Positions 44,001-58,110 of a stretch of DNA of 64,000 bases are shown here, piece by piece. Within the stretch, counting starts at the first letter, position 1, and each line of letters starts with the position of its first letter. The position numbers and the translations under genes were made by a program. The DNA is from Ifrita kowaldi (Eukaryota; Chordata; Aves; Passeriformes; Cinclosomatidae). The notes under the pieces are model-generated. The model saw only the letters and a list, made by a program, of their open reading frames with translations, was not told the DNA's origin and did no database searches. Location of the stretch: positions 106,364-170,363 of the forward strand of contig VZRS01011915.1 of the NCBI GenBank assembly GCA_013398055.1, given 5' to 3'.

Positions 44001-47000
44001 GGCCAACAGCAGGCCAATGCTACTATTCCTAGGTGTACCTGTGTATACTGTTTCAGTGAGTTACTGCCATTGTTGCAATGAGGCTAACCATAGAAATAAA
44101 ATAAGCAGTATATAGCCAAAGCCAAGCATGATTGATTTTAAAGTAGTACCGAACAAGGGAAGTTGCGAAAATTAAAATTGTAAAAGCATGTGTTATATTT
44201 CTGTTTCATAATAAGAATAAAAATAATAGTCTGGAAAAAGAAAGTTTTATTTCCTATTTTCAGTGCTAAGAATACCTACATGGAATAATTCCATATTCAT
44301 AGCTGTTTCTCCTCTACAGCTATTATCCGTAAGCTGACATGGAAGTCAACACACAATACAGTCTAGTGCAGTGAATGGAGTTATTATGAGACTGTAAGAA
44401 TTTTTGTCTTCTTTGCAATCCTCACATTAGCTACTGGCCATTATGGATTTGTAATAGGAGGAGATGACCCAGCAATCTGCACAGCCCATATAGTGCATCC
44501 CATTGTCTCACTGGGACTTGGTGAGCTGCTCACATTTTATGGACACAGCAGAGCTAAAGTGGAGTGTAAATACGTCAATGTCTTCCTTGCTCATGTCATT
44601 CCTGAGCATTAGCTCTCCATCTGTAGAATATTGTCTGAGCTCCTACAGATACGTCTATTCAAATGTGCCTTAATATTCAGCTGACTGTGCCTTTTTGACA
44701 TGTCCCATCAAATAGTCAATAATGATGTATTTTTTGGCATTCCTAAAACTGCTTCCCATGTCTCTCAATTACTTGCCCCCAGCAAAATGGCTGCAGTTAT
44801 TAGCTTGTGCTTCACTGTGTCATTTGTGTTATTCTAGTTCGATGTGAAGTATGACTTCCTGCCACTTATTTGCTGATGGCAACTAGCTGCCTTTCCTTCC
44901 CCCCCGAGGTTTTGTTTCCCCTCTGAAACAAACTAGATTTTTGCTGGCCAGAAGCATAATTATTCCTCATTGTCAGGAAAGTGCTCAGTTTCTATTCTAA
45001 GTTCTGTTCACATCCAGCATATAGGTACTATACTTGCTTAGTAACAAATAAACTTAATTATACTGGAGTATACTTAAGAAGTATTTTCGAAGTACCAAAT
45101 CCAAACAGCATACTGTCTGATATGGTCGAAAAAAAGACAGCCATAGAAAAATTACTTGAAACTGATGATTATGATTTTCTGTTGTTGTTGTTGATCACCT
45201 TAGATTGTAGTCTTTGATTCCAAAATACAATTCCATATTAACATATGCACAGTAATGATACAAACTGCCTTGGCAGAGGTTTCTAGTTTGGTTTTGTGAA
45301 GAAGAATGAGTGTTTAATTTAATCTGCTTAGAATCAGCCAAATATAAAGCCCACTGAAAATCATTTCTGTCTGTGTTATTTCCATTTGTCAGATGAAAAT
45401 AACAATTCTGTAGATTTCCTAAATTCAATCTCCATTAAACAGTGACTACAGAAAAAGTCTTCTGTCCATTTCTGGGAATCACACATAGCTGTCCTGGAGT
45501 TTTGATGAAGCTGGTGGGGGATTGTAAACTCTTAACAAGGAACTGAAAACAAATAAAATCCAAACTGTGAAAAAAAACCCCAAGAAACAAACAGCTAAAC
45601 ACAGGATAAAAGGCAGCCAAAGCACAGAGGCAACAGAAACGTGTATATCCCACATAATCCCATTTTCTGGCTTACTTCATTACTCCTTTTACTGTTTTCT
45701 GTACATTGTATTTCCAGACTGTGCAATTAGATGATTGTTTGTTGACTGTACATATTACAAGTGGTACTTCAGCATTCTAGTATTTCCTGATCTGTTTAAA
45801 CGACAAAGTGTGCCCAGGCCTCTCAGTGTTCAGCTTCGAATCGCCCCCTGAGCAGTCATCCTTCCCCCTCCATACTCTACTTGGCAAAGCGGCAGCTCTA
45901 ATCCTTCAAACCACAAACGGGTCTGACGTGATGAATTTGGGATGTGAACCAAGTCTGTAGCTGAACAGCAAGAACAGACATGAAACCAGCACAAAGATCA
46001 TGCTAAACTTGTAGGTTTAGCATTAAACAGTGCCAGGGACCATTACTGGGAAAATGGTAAATTCTGTGTTGCAGGACACGGTTCACACGCTCAGGCTGGT
46101 CCCTGGCCATATGAGCCAGTGTCCTCGCGGGCCACTCCCGAGGACATTTACAGGGATGAACTCCTTGAGGGCCATTCCCAGCAGGCAGTGCATGCCCCAC
46201 CATGTTGTTTTCTAGCCTAAGACTGTTTGCATGGGCAGGGTACATCATGCCTGTTGGTCTTTTTATCAGTAAACAAACATTAATACTTTTAATACACTAA
46301 TCCAGGTGTAGCTTTACAGCCCTAACATCCCCTAACGTGCCATTGGGGTATCTACCCTAGATTCACTATTATCCAGTATGTCACCGTGTTAACATTTGGA
46401 CACAGGGAAAACTACAACTGTGATTCATCTCTGACCAAAAGAACCTTTTAGTTCAGTGGAACAGCAGCCAGCAGTTTAATTTTATGCCATATGCTATTAT
46501 ATTTGTATATACTGGGTTAGATGTGTAAAATGCTCACTCCACTTTATGTTGTCAAAGAAGAATTGCTCAGCATTCATTTGATATTTTACACAATGTCAAA
46601 TTTAAAAGGTTTAGGATGAGAAATGTGAGAGAAAGTGATATAAATAGATTAATAGAGAACTGTTTAGACCAATTTGTATTGTGTATCATCTGAATGGATA
46701 TTTGTTTATTTGTTATTTATACCATTGGTTATTTGCTACAATGTTCTTCTCACACTTCTTTTTTTGCTAGCAAAAATTCAGCCTCTGTCTGGACTACATT
46801 TCAGACTAGATAGTAATCAAAATGTTCAGAATATGTTTTCCCTGTTACTATGACTACTTTTAGAGGGACTCCACAGCTTGACATGATCTGGGAAGAAGAC
46901 ATTCACAAGAAAGCTTGTGGAAGAATGAGAGACCTGTCATTTAGAGAGACCAGCTATTAACCTGGTAATAGAGGCAGGAGGAAAGCACCATTGGACTGTC

Positions 47001-50000
47001 AATCATGGCTTTTTAGTTCCCAGTCTATTCTCACAATAACATGTTCATTCCACTTATGATTTGCTCCTAAAATCAGGCTTACAGTCTGCAGCCTAACATA
47101 AAAGCAATACAGAAATAGTTGCAAGCTTTACAAAACAACACAAATTACTTCTCACAACATTAATCAATTGGCCTACATTTTACTGGGGAAAAGTCATCAG
47201 TGTAGATAATAATCATTGAAAAAAGAAAACAAATCTGTTTCTCCATCCGGTTCAATATTGCTAAACAGCAAAGAAATGAGAAAACAAAACCAAATATTGT
47301 GAAAAGTGTTTATAACCAAGATAGCTGGGTAAAACAAGCAATTTGAATACATTCTGGAAGCAGCAAATGTCCCTCTAAATTGCCTGCATCTGATGGTTCA
47401 CATGTATATGTGATTCACATAGAAATCAATATAAAGCTCTAACTATACTTTCTGTTGCTCAACAACTCAAAGAACCTCAGCATGAGTCTCACAGAAGAAA
47501 AAGAGAGGCTGATACTTTTACCTTGGCAACTGTAACATAAACTGTAAAAAAAAATGAACATATTTAAAAATGTTTTTTATTTGTTCCAACAACATCTGAA
47601 AAGAAATTGTCGTAGGCTTCGGTTTGAGTTCAGTCCTGCAAAGTGCTAAGAAACAAATCCTGTTGTCACCTCAGACACAGCTAAAAAAAAAACCATGAAA
47701 AGGAAATCTCACATCCACCACACTTACCTTACTTGTTCTAGCATAAGACTATATATCTCCTCTGAAGTGAGTGCGGCAAAAATTGGCTTCATTTTTAGCA
47801 CAAGTGACAAGCACAGACTGTAGAAAAAAATTCAACCTCCTTACCTGTGTGTGGGGGGTTTGGCCCCATATTCACCCAGAGCTTCAAGCATTTCCCTGTA
47901 ACGGTGCCAAAGGAGTGGGTTTTGGTAAGTGCTTTTGAACAAGCTCCTCTGAATGAAACCTGCAGAAGCTAATTGCAAGCCTTATTAAATTAAAAGGATC
48001 AGATGGTAAAGTGAGGAGAGGATAAATAACTTTAAACCTACAATGGTGAATTTTCCTATTTCATAAAAAAGGTTTCTATCTGTAACGCTGCAAGGGATGG
48101 AAAAATCTGGTTTTCTCTTGGCAAATTATTTCAGCTGTCCTAGGCAAATCCCCTGCTTAATTAAACAGGTGATACACATGTAGCCTTTAAAGTCAGGGTA
48201 TCTGCCTGCAAGGATCACCCTGTTTCTAAAAGATACACTGTTAATTAATCAAAACCGTTAGGGCTGGTCATTAAATTAAGCAAGAAGTAGAAGCTCTCTG
48301 GCATAGCTCTGTTGCAAACAGCTTTCAAAACAGCGAGGTTTCGGCCAAAAAATGTACCATTTTAGTACATGGTACCAATGGCAAGAGGGACAGGTAATAG
48401 GAAGGAGGCCGAGAACTGCCCCTGACTGATGAGTAAAGCACTTCTCTGCTGTCTAGGAGGCCAGCAGAAATTGAGATGGAAACTTTGGGAATCAGCAACG
48501 CCGGTGAAATGGCTACAGCTTCTCACCTGTGGAGCCGAGGGCTCCTGTATCCCAGCACAAAATAGCATTCGATTGGCAAAGTGCTGTCCACAACATGCAT
48601 CTTGTCCTTATCAATGCTCCTAGGCACAAAACAGTGGAATGGCTATGCAAACATGAAAGTGAGGTTAGGAAATGAGTTTCCCAGTTTTAACCGCAAAAGA
48701 ACAGGATTTATATTGCCCACACTAGCACTTTACGCCCCTGCAGCTTTGATGAGGCTTTGACATGGTTACGTGTGACTGTCTCACCGTGAGGTGAGGGAAA
48801 CCTGCTGGGGGAGCTGGAGTTGCTGTGGGGTAAGGGCAGAACTGGTGAGAAACAGTCCAAGCTCTTTCCAAGAGCTCTTTGGCAGAGTGGGAGGATGTTT
48901 TTCAGAGGGTTCATCAGCATCATAGCCCAGAGGTCTGCACCTTAACCTAACCCACGTAAGCAGCTGTCTTATTCTGAGGTGACTCAGCTATCTTGGAAGA
49001 CGTGCAAGAAAATCCTACATATGCAAGGTGGTGAAACAGTGGGATTTTTTGTGTCTGGTTGAACTTAAAATAAATAAATGACTAATATTTTTGTTTGTGT
49101 TGCATGGTTTGGCTGATGTAGTTTATGGCTATCAGCAGCTCGTGACATTGCAGAAACAGTAACTCTGTAGCAGGGCCCAAGTGACAGAGGTGACAGTGAG
49201 CAGTGCATTTCAGAAACCTAGTTACTCTCTACTCAGGGCTGCTCACTGCTTCAGCCCCTAGCACTGCACTGATTGGGAAAGCATGGCTGTGCCCTAAGCC
49301 CACCTTAGCCCACATTGCCTTCAATCTCACACATACATTCCAAGGAATCTAGTTAGTGCTCCTCTTAGTACTGAAATTACGATGGGATCTGATTAACCTG
49401 CTCCTGGTGGATTCAAAACAGGCCCAGCAGCTGAGACTTGCACAGTCAAGAAGAAGGCAGGAGGTATCTTTCATGTTTGAGGGAAATTGTACCTTTATCT
49501 GAAGAAGCTGGTATTTCTGAACTCAAAACATGATTCCATGGAAAAATGTCCATGTCCTAAATTATTTGTTAGATTTTCCATCAGTCTATGGATGCAGGAA
49601 ACAGTCAGCCCATTTACACCTTTGTGGCTCAGTAATGAAAGTCTTTTGTGAAGGAAAAAGAAAGAAAAGCCCAGAAGAGCTAAGCCTAGGAGCTAGTCAT
49701 TACTCTTCTTGTCAGTGGCTGTGTCTCAGTGAACTTTACAAGTAATTCATGATAGTCCTTTTTGGTTTTCTTACTCCACAGCATAGTGGGACTATCCATT
49801 GAGACTGTGATTCCTTCTTGGGCTTTACAAAGAGTCAATGGTTGGCCAAGAAGAGACAAAGGATGTTTGTGAACATGTTGAACTGAGGGGCTATTACATT
49901 TTTAGCTAAACTTGAGAGGAGGAAAACATCATCTAGAGACAAAAGGAGCATACTCAACCCATATGTCAAAGCCTAATAAATCCTGTCTTTAATTTTGGGA

Positions 50001-53000
50001 TAGTGAATGGATCAATTAATTGGATGTTCCATTCCTGAATGAACCCTTGTAGTTTTTATCCATTTGTAGCATAAAAGCATTTTACTGAGTGGTAACCAGG
50101 AGCTCAGAAACAAAGGACTCTTGAGTCCACTTTCATTTCCTTTTCCCAAAGAGCTCAAGTCTGAAATGGTCTTCAGATTAAACCAGAAATTAGGACTCCA
50201 CACTTAAGCAAAGTAAAAAATGAAGCCTCTCCACAACAGAGGCACTTCTGGCTAAATGATAAAATATGTAGACAAAAGCTTTTCATTTGGAGCATTTCGT
50301 GAGAGTATTCCTAAGAGGTAAGAGCACTTCAGAAGCTAACATTTTTTTCCTCCATTTCACAAGAAATAATTCTTCTATAGAACATAGAAAGTGGCAAGGA
50401 GCATAATTTTCCTTTCTTCTCTGGGGAAGGTGATAGACTCTCCTCAGAGCCAGGAAAACAGGTGAAGCGAGACGCTGACATCGTGCCTGCAGCGCCGATT
50501 CACCTGTACAGAGTAACACCATAAACTGAGCAGTCACAAAGGCACAGATGAGCATGCCAGGACCAGCATGATTTCACCTTTGCATGGCCAGGATGGAAGA
50601 GCAGGTTTCATCCAGTGAGACATTGCCCAGAGGTGAGATCTGTTTAATGGCAACAGCTGGGGAGAAGAAAGGAAAAGCAGAGGGGATCACGACAAGGGTC
50701 GTCTGTGACACCTGGTGCCGTGAGCCGGGTGTGCTCTGCCCCAGCTGCCCTGACTCAGCGGGTGTGCACAGCAGGTCAGGGAGCCATGCTTTTCTGAAAT
50801 GAACCAGGAGTGCAGCAATCCCCAAAGAAATATGTCATTAAGGACAGCAACCATGCTCCTGGCACCACTGCAGTTTCTTCCCACTCTCCACAACTGATAA
50901 CACATATCAAAGGCAGAGATTTCAATTCCTGCCAGTTTTTGACCCTCCAACTTCCACCCTCCTCCCACAGATTCACAAAATACCAGCTACCTCCTCCTCA
51001 TCTCAGAGTTAAAGCTGGTTCATCATGTGAATATTTGCTCACTGCAGTGACAAACAGAAAAGCTAGCTGTAACTTTGTGTGACTATCTGCTTGCCTGTGT
51101 GATGTCATTAACAACACCTGGGATCTGTAGCTCCAAATAAATCACCAAGAGAATAAAAAGTTTCAGCACGTCCCTTAAGAGATAGGCTGATCAGGACATT
51201 GGAGAAGAAAAATTAGTTGTAACTTGCTTTAATACAGGGATCTTCCTAAGTGTCCAGTATCCAGAAAAGGGTTTGCCCCACCTTTTTCAGATGTGGGAAG
51301 ACTACAACATCAAGAGAATAAGTAACTACACTGAGGTCAGTCTTCAGTCATCTGTGGAGCAGGACACGGGTGCTGGGGCTTATTTATATCATCCTCTGCC
51401 ACCAACACACAGTGACTCAGCAGTGAAGCCAGTTTCAGAAACCAGCTCCAAATCCAGTTCATCAAAGTCACACTGACTGATGGAAGATGCCCGTGTATCT
51501 CATGAATAAGCTTGCTCATTCATGCTCCCTTCATGACCATGTCCCTCACCTGCAGGGAATGGTGCAGAGAGATTGTCAGGTTTCTCACATTCACCTGGCA
51601 CTCAGACCCTTGACTCCTGCATCACACAGAATCCCATTTACGTAAGGAGCTTTTCAAGGCATCTCCATATCAAAATCACATGAATCAAATCCCTGGGTGA
51701 AGTAGCTAACAAGTACAGTCATAATGGAACAGGGACTATAAGCTTTCAGCTGGGTTTTGGACAAATAAATAAGCATACACACAGTCCATCTGCCTGACTG
51801 CAGCTTGCCTATTTTCTTTGAACCCATTAAACACCACCAACCAAACACAGAAGTGAAGACAACTGAGATATCAGGCCTTTGCAATTGCTGCAAAAATAGA
51901 TACTCATGTAAAAAAGGGATGTCAAAAAGTACTCCCATTGTAGGAAAATTCACCTTTTATGGACCACTGAAGACTCCACATACAAATGGTCCAATTGCAA
52001 AATATCTAATCTAAAGGATTTATTGATTTATCTGACAGAGTAATTACTTTTTAAAAAATGGAAAAGAGAAAGTTCCTGACAGTGTAATAAAAGTTTTAAA
52101 GGAAGGCAAATTAGGGGTGCCTAGATTTCTGGACACAGCATCCCTCTAAGAAATAAATCCCAAATTAGTCAGTGCCATAAATAATCCCCTAAGAGCCTAT
52201 GCTTTTGAGGTTGTGGGCTCAATTATTTTTGCCATGAGAGTTAGAAGAGATTAAGCAGATAGGAGCAGAGCATGCAGATTAAGGAAAAAGTGGTTTGCCC
52301 AGCAGATGTCTTGTCAAAACCACATCCTTTAATCTGAAGTACAAACACAGTAAGACCAGCATTGCAATGATCTGTTTTATCCCTTAGAGCATGGAGTATT
52401 CTGGGGCACAGCAGCAGGGAATATGAAAGAAGTACAGGCATTAGGGTGCAGAGGAACTATATGGTAAATGTCTTTCTGTGAAAGGATAAAAGTGCTTGTC
52501 TAGGTAGTTTCTCATCAGGACAAACTGGGGAGCTGGGCACAGCCCTCCGATGTTGTTAACACTCAGGCAGGGTTGTGGTGCCCTGAAGATGCGCCAGGGA
52601 TGGACTCGGCTCTCTGCTAGACTTTTTCAGGGAAAGGATGCTCTGTGCAGAGCCCATGAGCCAAGCAGCAGGCTGGGAACAGGACCAGTGGTGCGACTCC
52701 AACAGAAACCACCCCAGTGCCTGGGAAGCTGGAGACAGAACAAACTCCTCTCTCTCCAGAGAACATTGACAAATGCAGAAGATTAACTTGGGCACTGAGC
52801 TCAACTCCATGGCTGAGACTTCGTGATCTGAAGAAATCTGTAGCCCGAGAGACTAAAGATGAGGCTAAGAAAGTGGACATCTTAAGTTCTGTCAACGTGG
52901 TCACTCAAGTGACATGTAAACTTGTCTATGTGAGAAAATCTCCTTTCATTTTTGTCAGCTGTAATACAGTGCTTTAAAGCGTTTGTTCACACGAAATTAA

Positions 53001-56000
53001 AAATAGCAATTTTTTTTTTGGTCCAAGTGTTGGATAGATTCAACCTTCTCTTCCACAGTTCAGAGGAGACTTTGTGCAAGCAGGAGCTATACAGTCAGGA
53101 ACCAGAGACTATAGACAGTGTTTTGCAATGTTAATTCACAGTTCAATCATGGAGTTGAAAGCATAACTGCAAAAAAAGTGACTTTTTCAGCAAGACACCT
53201 GGGATAAAAAGCCTATTGACAATTCTAGGATTTGGTTCAGGCTGGCTGCAGTCACTACGTTGCATCAAGCTAGCCCAAGGAGGGATGGAACTTAAGTTTC
53301 TCTGTAAACTCTTAGCCTAAGAAATACCTTTGTTTCTTCCTCCGAATGCAATTAAATTCTGTTTAGGATTTGCCAGAATTTGCCTGAAGGTTTCAATTTA
53401 TGATGGGACACTAACTCGCCCAAGCACATGCTATTTAACAATACAAAAGAGTGTGGGGACCTTATCTGCAGTATGAGCCTCCACAGCTCTTTTGATTTTC
53501 ATTTCTTAAAATGTAGATACATGGCAAAGATTATCTTACTTACAGTATTTTATCCATCATATAAAACATTATATAAACCTCGTTCACCTGTGACTTTAAA
53601 AAATAACCCCATTTATGATGGTTGCCTTTTTTTTTTTAAATCTGTTCAGTTTTCTGGACGTTAGTTTGGTGGAAATCTTAATAGAGTTTGATTAAATATT
53701 AACAGTGTATTACCCATACATGTGTTTTTTCCAGTTAAATGTACAATGACCCAAAGGTGCAAGAGTGTGAGTGTGCATATATGAGGGAGTAAACATGCAC
53801 AAAGCCATTGCCTTGAATGCAGGCACGGAATTAAGATTAAATAAACAAATAACTTCTGTCTGTGGACGTGAAATTCCCACACTGAGGGGGTCTGTCAAGC
53901 AGGGTTTGTCACACTGGGTATGGAGGTCTCCTGAGGAAAGGCTTGAGGGACTTCACTGCAGGATGCACACAAGATGTGTAAGAGAGCACATCTCTCCTGC
54001 CACCCCATGTCCATGGAGCACCTGCAGCCACAAGCAGAGCACCTGCTGGGAAAAGGCAGAAGAGTGTGGAAAGCTGCAGGGACTCAGGCAGAAGCCATGA
54101 AGTGGTGTAAGATGTATCAAAACATTCTCCTCACAGGTACTGTGTCTACACCTGAAACTGAAAGGACACTATGAAGCCTCAGCCCTGCCACCCTGTCCTT
54201 CTGTCCCTGCATTTCCAATGGGGAATGTGACTGACAAGTTCACCAGATGAGCAGCTTGAAGGTACATCGAACAACCACAGAGCTAAGGGCTATTTTCCAG
54301 TTGTCCAACAGGACTGTCACATCCAGTGCACAAGCAAATGGAACGGGTCAGAGTGTCCAGACAGTACTTCACATTACATTACAACCTCTGGGTATTACTT
54401 GGATCCAGCAGCCTCTTCTGTTTAACTCCTCCCCAGATCCAGCTCTGTGCTGCTTCTGAGCAGGAGGTAAATGTTACCATAGCTCCAGAGGTGCCAGCCT
54501 TTCCAGGTCACATTAAAATCCTTGGCAGAGTGAAGATTGCCCAAACCAAAAATTTAAAGCACATTATCTAATCTACAACATTCTTTTTTGCTTTAAAAGA
54601 AGAAAGCAGCTTCTTGCCTTATTTAAATTACATTAAAAGTTTCAGCAACATTTTAACATCATGTTTGACCAAAGATCTCAATAAAATTTCATAAACTTCA
54701 CAAAACTCTAAATAAAAATTAATTTTTTTTTTTTTAAAAAAACTAATAAAAGTTATCTTTAAATATGCAACCAAGTACATGAACAAAATTTTAATGAAAA
54801 ATAATTTCCTTGATTAGGGTAAATTGTGCTCCAAAATCTCGTTTCAGTGAGTCTTATGCTGACTATACTGGGGCTTACCCCTAGTCCATAGCTAGTTTCT
54901 AGTAGAGCAATGAACAATTTATTCTGCATTGACTGTTTGCCTTTGCAGAATGTGACACAAAAGGATGTTTCTGACTGAATGCTGTAGGTTTGCCGGAAGT
55001 GTAGAAATAAGTTTTGCTAATAATTTTTTAATGAATATTTTTGGCCTCATACTGTTCATGTTTCTTGCTGCAGATTCCACTACAATCTGATGTGTAAGTG
55101 ATGTATTCTGGATATGTGCACAGGCATATGTATCCATGAGAATAAACAGAAACAGACGATATGGTAAAAAATGTGTTAAGTAATCTCCTGCCAGCAAAAA
55201 GGTGCAATTATTTTTGCTGGGAATGGCAAAAATTTAATATAAGAAAATTAATCTTGAGATGGCTTTGTTGGAAAGCACCCCAGCACAGAGGGGAAATGGG
55301 AAGTTAGAAACTCGTAAGGAGGAACATCTCTTTTGTGTTCTAATTTCCTTCCTTCAGGTCTGTGAATGTGTTTTGTGGATATCATGTGTTTCATTCACAG
55401 AATATATGAAGGTTTTAATGTCTGATCCTTCCTCCTTCACAGCCCCACTCCAGCTGCCTGCCTGGGCAGCCGTTGGAGATCTGCTATCAGCTGAGTCACC
55501 TTTGTGAGCTAGGCACAAAAAGTGTACCTAGAAAGGACAGTGTAAGGACTGTGAGGCTGTAAGGCTCATTTCATATACGGACAGATGGAAAGTTTTGTCC
55601 TGGATATCCCAGGAAAACACATGGGTTACTTGTATAAATAGTAACTTCACTATTCACTTTCAATGCATCTCAAATGACAGTTAAACTAGAAACTGTATTT
55701 CCAGCATCATCCACCTGACATGTCCAGGCTTATGGCTTCCAGGCACTACTGTGTTTTTGCTTAACATGCTTTCAGATACAGCCTACAAGCCAGAGACTTC
55801 CATCACACACATTATGAATGGATGCTGCACCATTTGAAGGCAGAAATTAGGTCAGAGGAAAGCAGGAAACACTGAATAAACTATGTCAGGAAATTATTTG
55901 GATAACAACACACTGAGGAGGGGTGATGTATACCAACATACAGAATCTGCCTTTAGCTTGAAATACTGTCATATGAAACCTTCAGTCTGTATGTCAATTC

Positions 56001-57930
56001 AGTTTGAGCCATTAGCCATTTTTCCCCAGTCACCCTGTTCTGGAGGGAACATCTCTCTAGAGATAACACTGGATGATGCAGTCATTATTCATCATCATGA
56101 CACCCCTCCTGGGACTGTTAACAAATGGCTCCTGAAAATCTGTCAAGACCATCAGTATATTACAAAGATGGCAGAGATAGTCATTATATAATAATTCTTC
56201 CACAGAAATGTAGTTTAAACAATGTGATATTAAAGCCTAATAGCCTATTCATCAGCAAAAAACCAGAATAATCCTTAGACTCAATGGCCCCATCAATGTT
56301 TATGTCTTCTATCATGTGCCTTCAGACCTTAGTAACTAAAATGCGTGTTTATGCATGTGTATACACACACATAAACACACCTCTTCATGTGCTGCAGGTC
56401 AAAATTACAGTGCACTTTTATGCACTGAAGAGAAACAAACCTGATGGGTGAAGGCTGTCAGAGCAGCAGTGGTACTGGTACTACCAAAGTCTAGTTCATA
56501 ATTTTTAATTTTTTTCTAGTAGACAAACCAATCACAGTGATTGGTCTCATATTGAAGTCTTTACCAAATTCAAATATCTCTATTCCTGATTTAAACAATT
56601 CTAGGTCCCCAAAATCCTGGGTTTAGCTATACCTATGAGATTCCATATAATCTCCAGTGTTTCTTTGTAACCCAGATCCCTCACTCACAAAGCACAACAG
56701 GGACTGAAGCTGCTTGTGGGACCCTGCTCCTACAGCTAAGTAAAATACATTACCTGCTAACATCCTTATAGTTTGAGTTTCCACAGTATATTATAATCAG
56801 CATAATGCTACCTAGAGAACTCCTGATTTTTCTTCTGATTCAAAACAAAATGCAATTTTTTCAATGGATATCAAACTTCAGTCAGCAGTGATAGTTTAAT
56901 GCTAAGACTTAGGCATTTGAGCAGTAATTTGCAAACATCTACAGATTATACAGTCTATAAAAAGAAAGATCAAGATATTAAAATTACGAAAGCCAAATAC
57001 GTCTCTGGAAAATTGTTTTGGACTTTGAGTGTTGTACTACATTAATAAAACAGCTCTTCCTTCCTGATTGTTTTATTTTTTACTTTTTAATAGAATTAGG
57101 TGTGCAAGAGAAAAATCACACTTTAACCCTATCAGGAAAGAGCAGTGTATCTTTCTATCCATCTACTTGGAATTCTACTAACATTACCTTAATTACACTT
57201 GACTTCCTGCTGTATTTGAATGACTGCTTTTCTTATATATGGCACATTAAATATTTCATTAGAAGGACATTTAATTTTTCAAAATTACTTAAAATTATTT
57301 GTTTTTTATTTTTAATTTAGTGATCAAGTTGACAAAGGAAAACACCCAGTATATTTGTAACAGGCAATGACAAAAAAACTTACTACATAATACTTCTTTC
57401 TCTAAAAAAATAGAAAAATATTGGAAATATTATTTTCAGTCTGAGAAAACAACAGCTGAACAATGCTGTAAAGTTGATTTTTCTATCAACTTTAGCATTC
57501 CTCCCTCTGATACCTACATACAGATAGTTTTGTTATGCAGGAGCTCATTTTCCTTTTGAGGATATTTTTTAGTTAGTTCATTGGCAGTGATTCTTTGGAC
57601 AATTTAATTTCTCCAGGTTCTGCTGCTTCCTGTCACCATCTGCCAAATGGAGAAGTACAGAATCGAAATCTATCAAATAAGAAGTAATATTCTTGCCCAA
57701 GAGCAAAGCACAGAAGCCAGGAGTCCACTGAGATGCGTATTCATTCATCTTTGAAATGAATGGTTTCATTTTGGAAGGTACAACAGCAATGCAAATCTCA
57801 TTAGCTGTCCAGGGGATATTTAAAAACCTGTCCACTTTATCAATATATCAAATATAGATTCAGCATTTCAGTGTAAAGTCCTAGCAGAAGAAACACATTT
57901 GTTCTTCCTGCCTGGTAATTTCTATTGGGA
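35041..57930. other. Non-coding DNA without supported genes
   Basis: About 23 kb with no exon that I can support and no clear mobile element. Open frames of 60-105 codons occur on both strands without recognisable domains, codon signature or matched splice sites. A pair of small exon-like pieces at 47728-47895 and homeodomain-like sites near 48156 and 48240 are described under findings. It may be intergenic, or introns of the minus-strand EGF gene. Confidence 0.55.
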
Positions 57931-58110
57931 TATACACACACACACACACACACATGTATATATATATACACACACATGTTGAGGGGTTTTTGTGAGTGTG
58001 TATATATTACATGTATTACCTAAAATATGTATGATATACAGCATATGAACTTTATTTATATATTATATATTACACATAGTATGGTATATTTATTATATAA
58101 ATAATTTATT
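57931..58110. repeat. Compound (CA)n/(TA)n microsatellite and AT-rich tract
   Basis: About ten CA units from 57934, then TATATATATA, more CACACA, and an AT-rich tail with TATATTATATATTACA up to about 58110. Confidence 0.93.

Noticed and set aside
46003..46248. Overlapping open frames on both strands with short inverted repeats
   Set aside because: Possibly an old repeat fragment, but I could not match it to any family and there is no coding evidence.
57578..57835. Minus-strand open frame of 85 codons with protein-like composition
   Set aside because: No recognisable family, no ATG at its start and no matched splice acceptor; the length is expected by chance in 64 kb.
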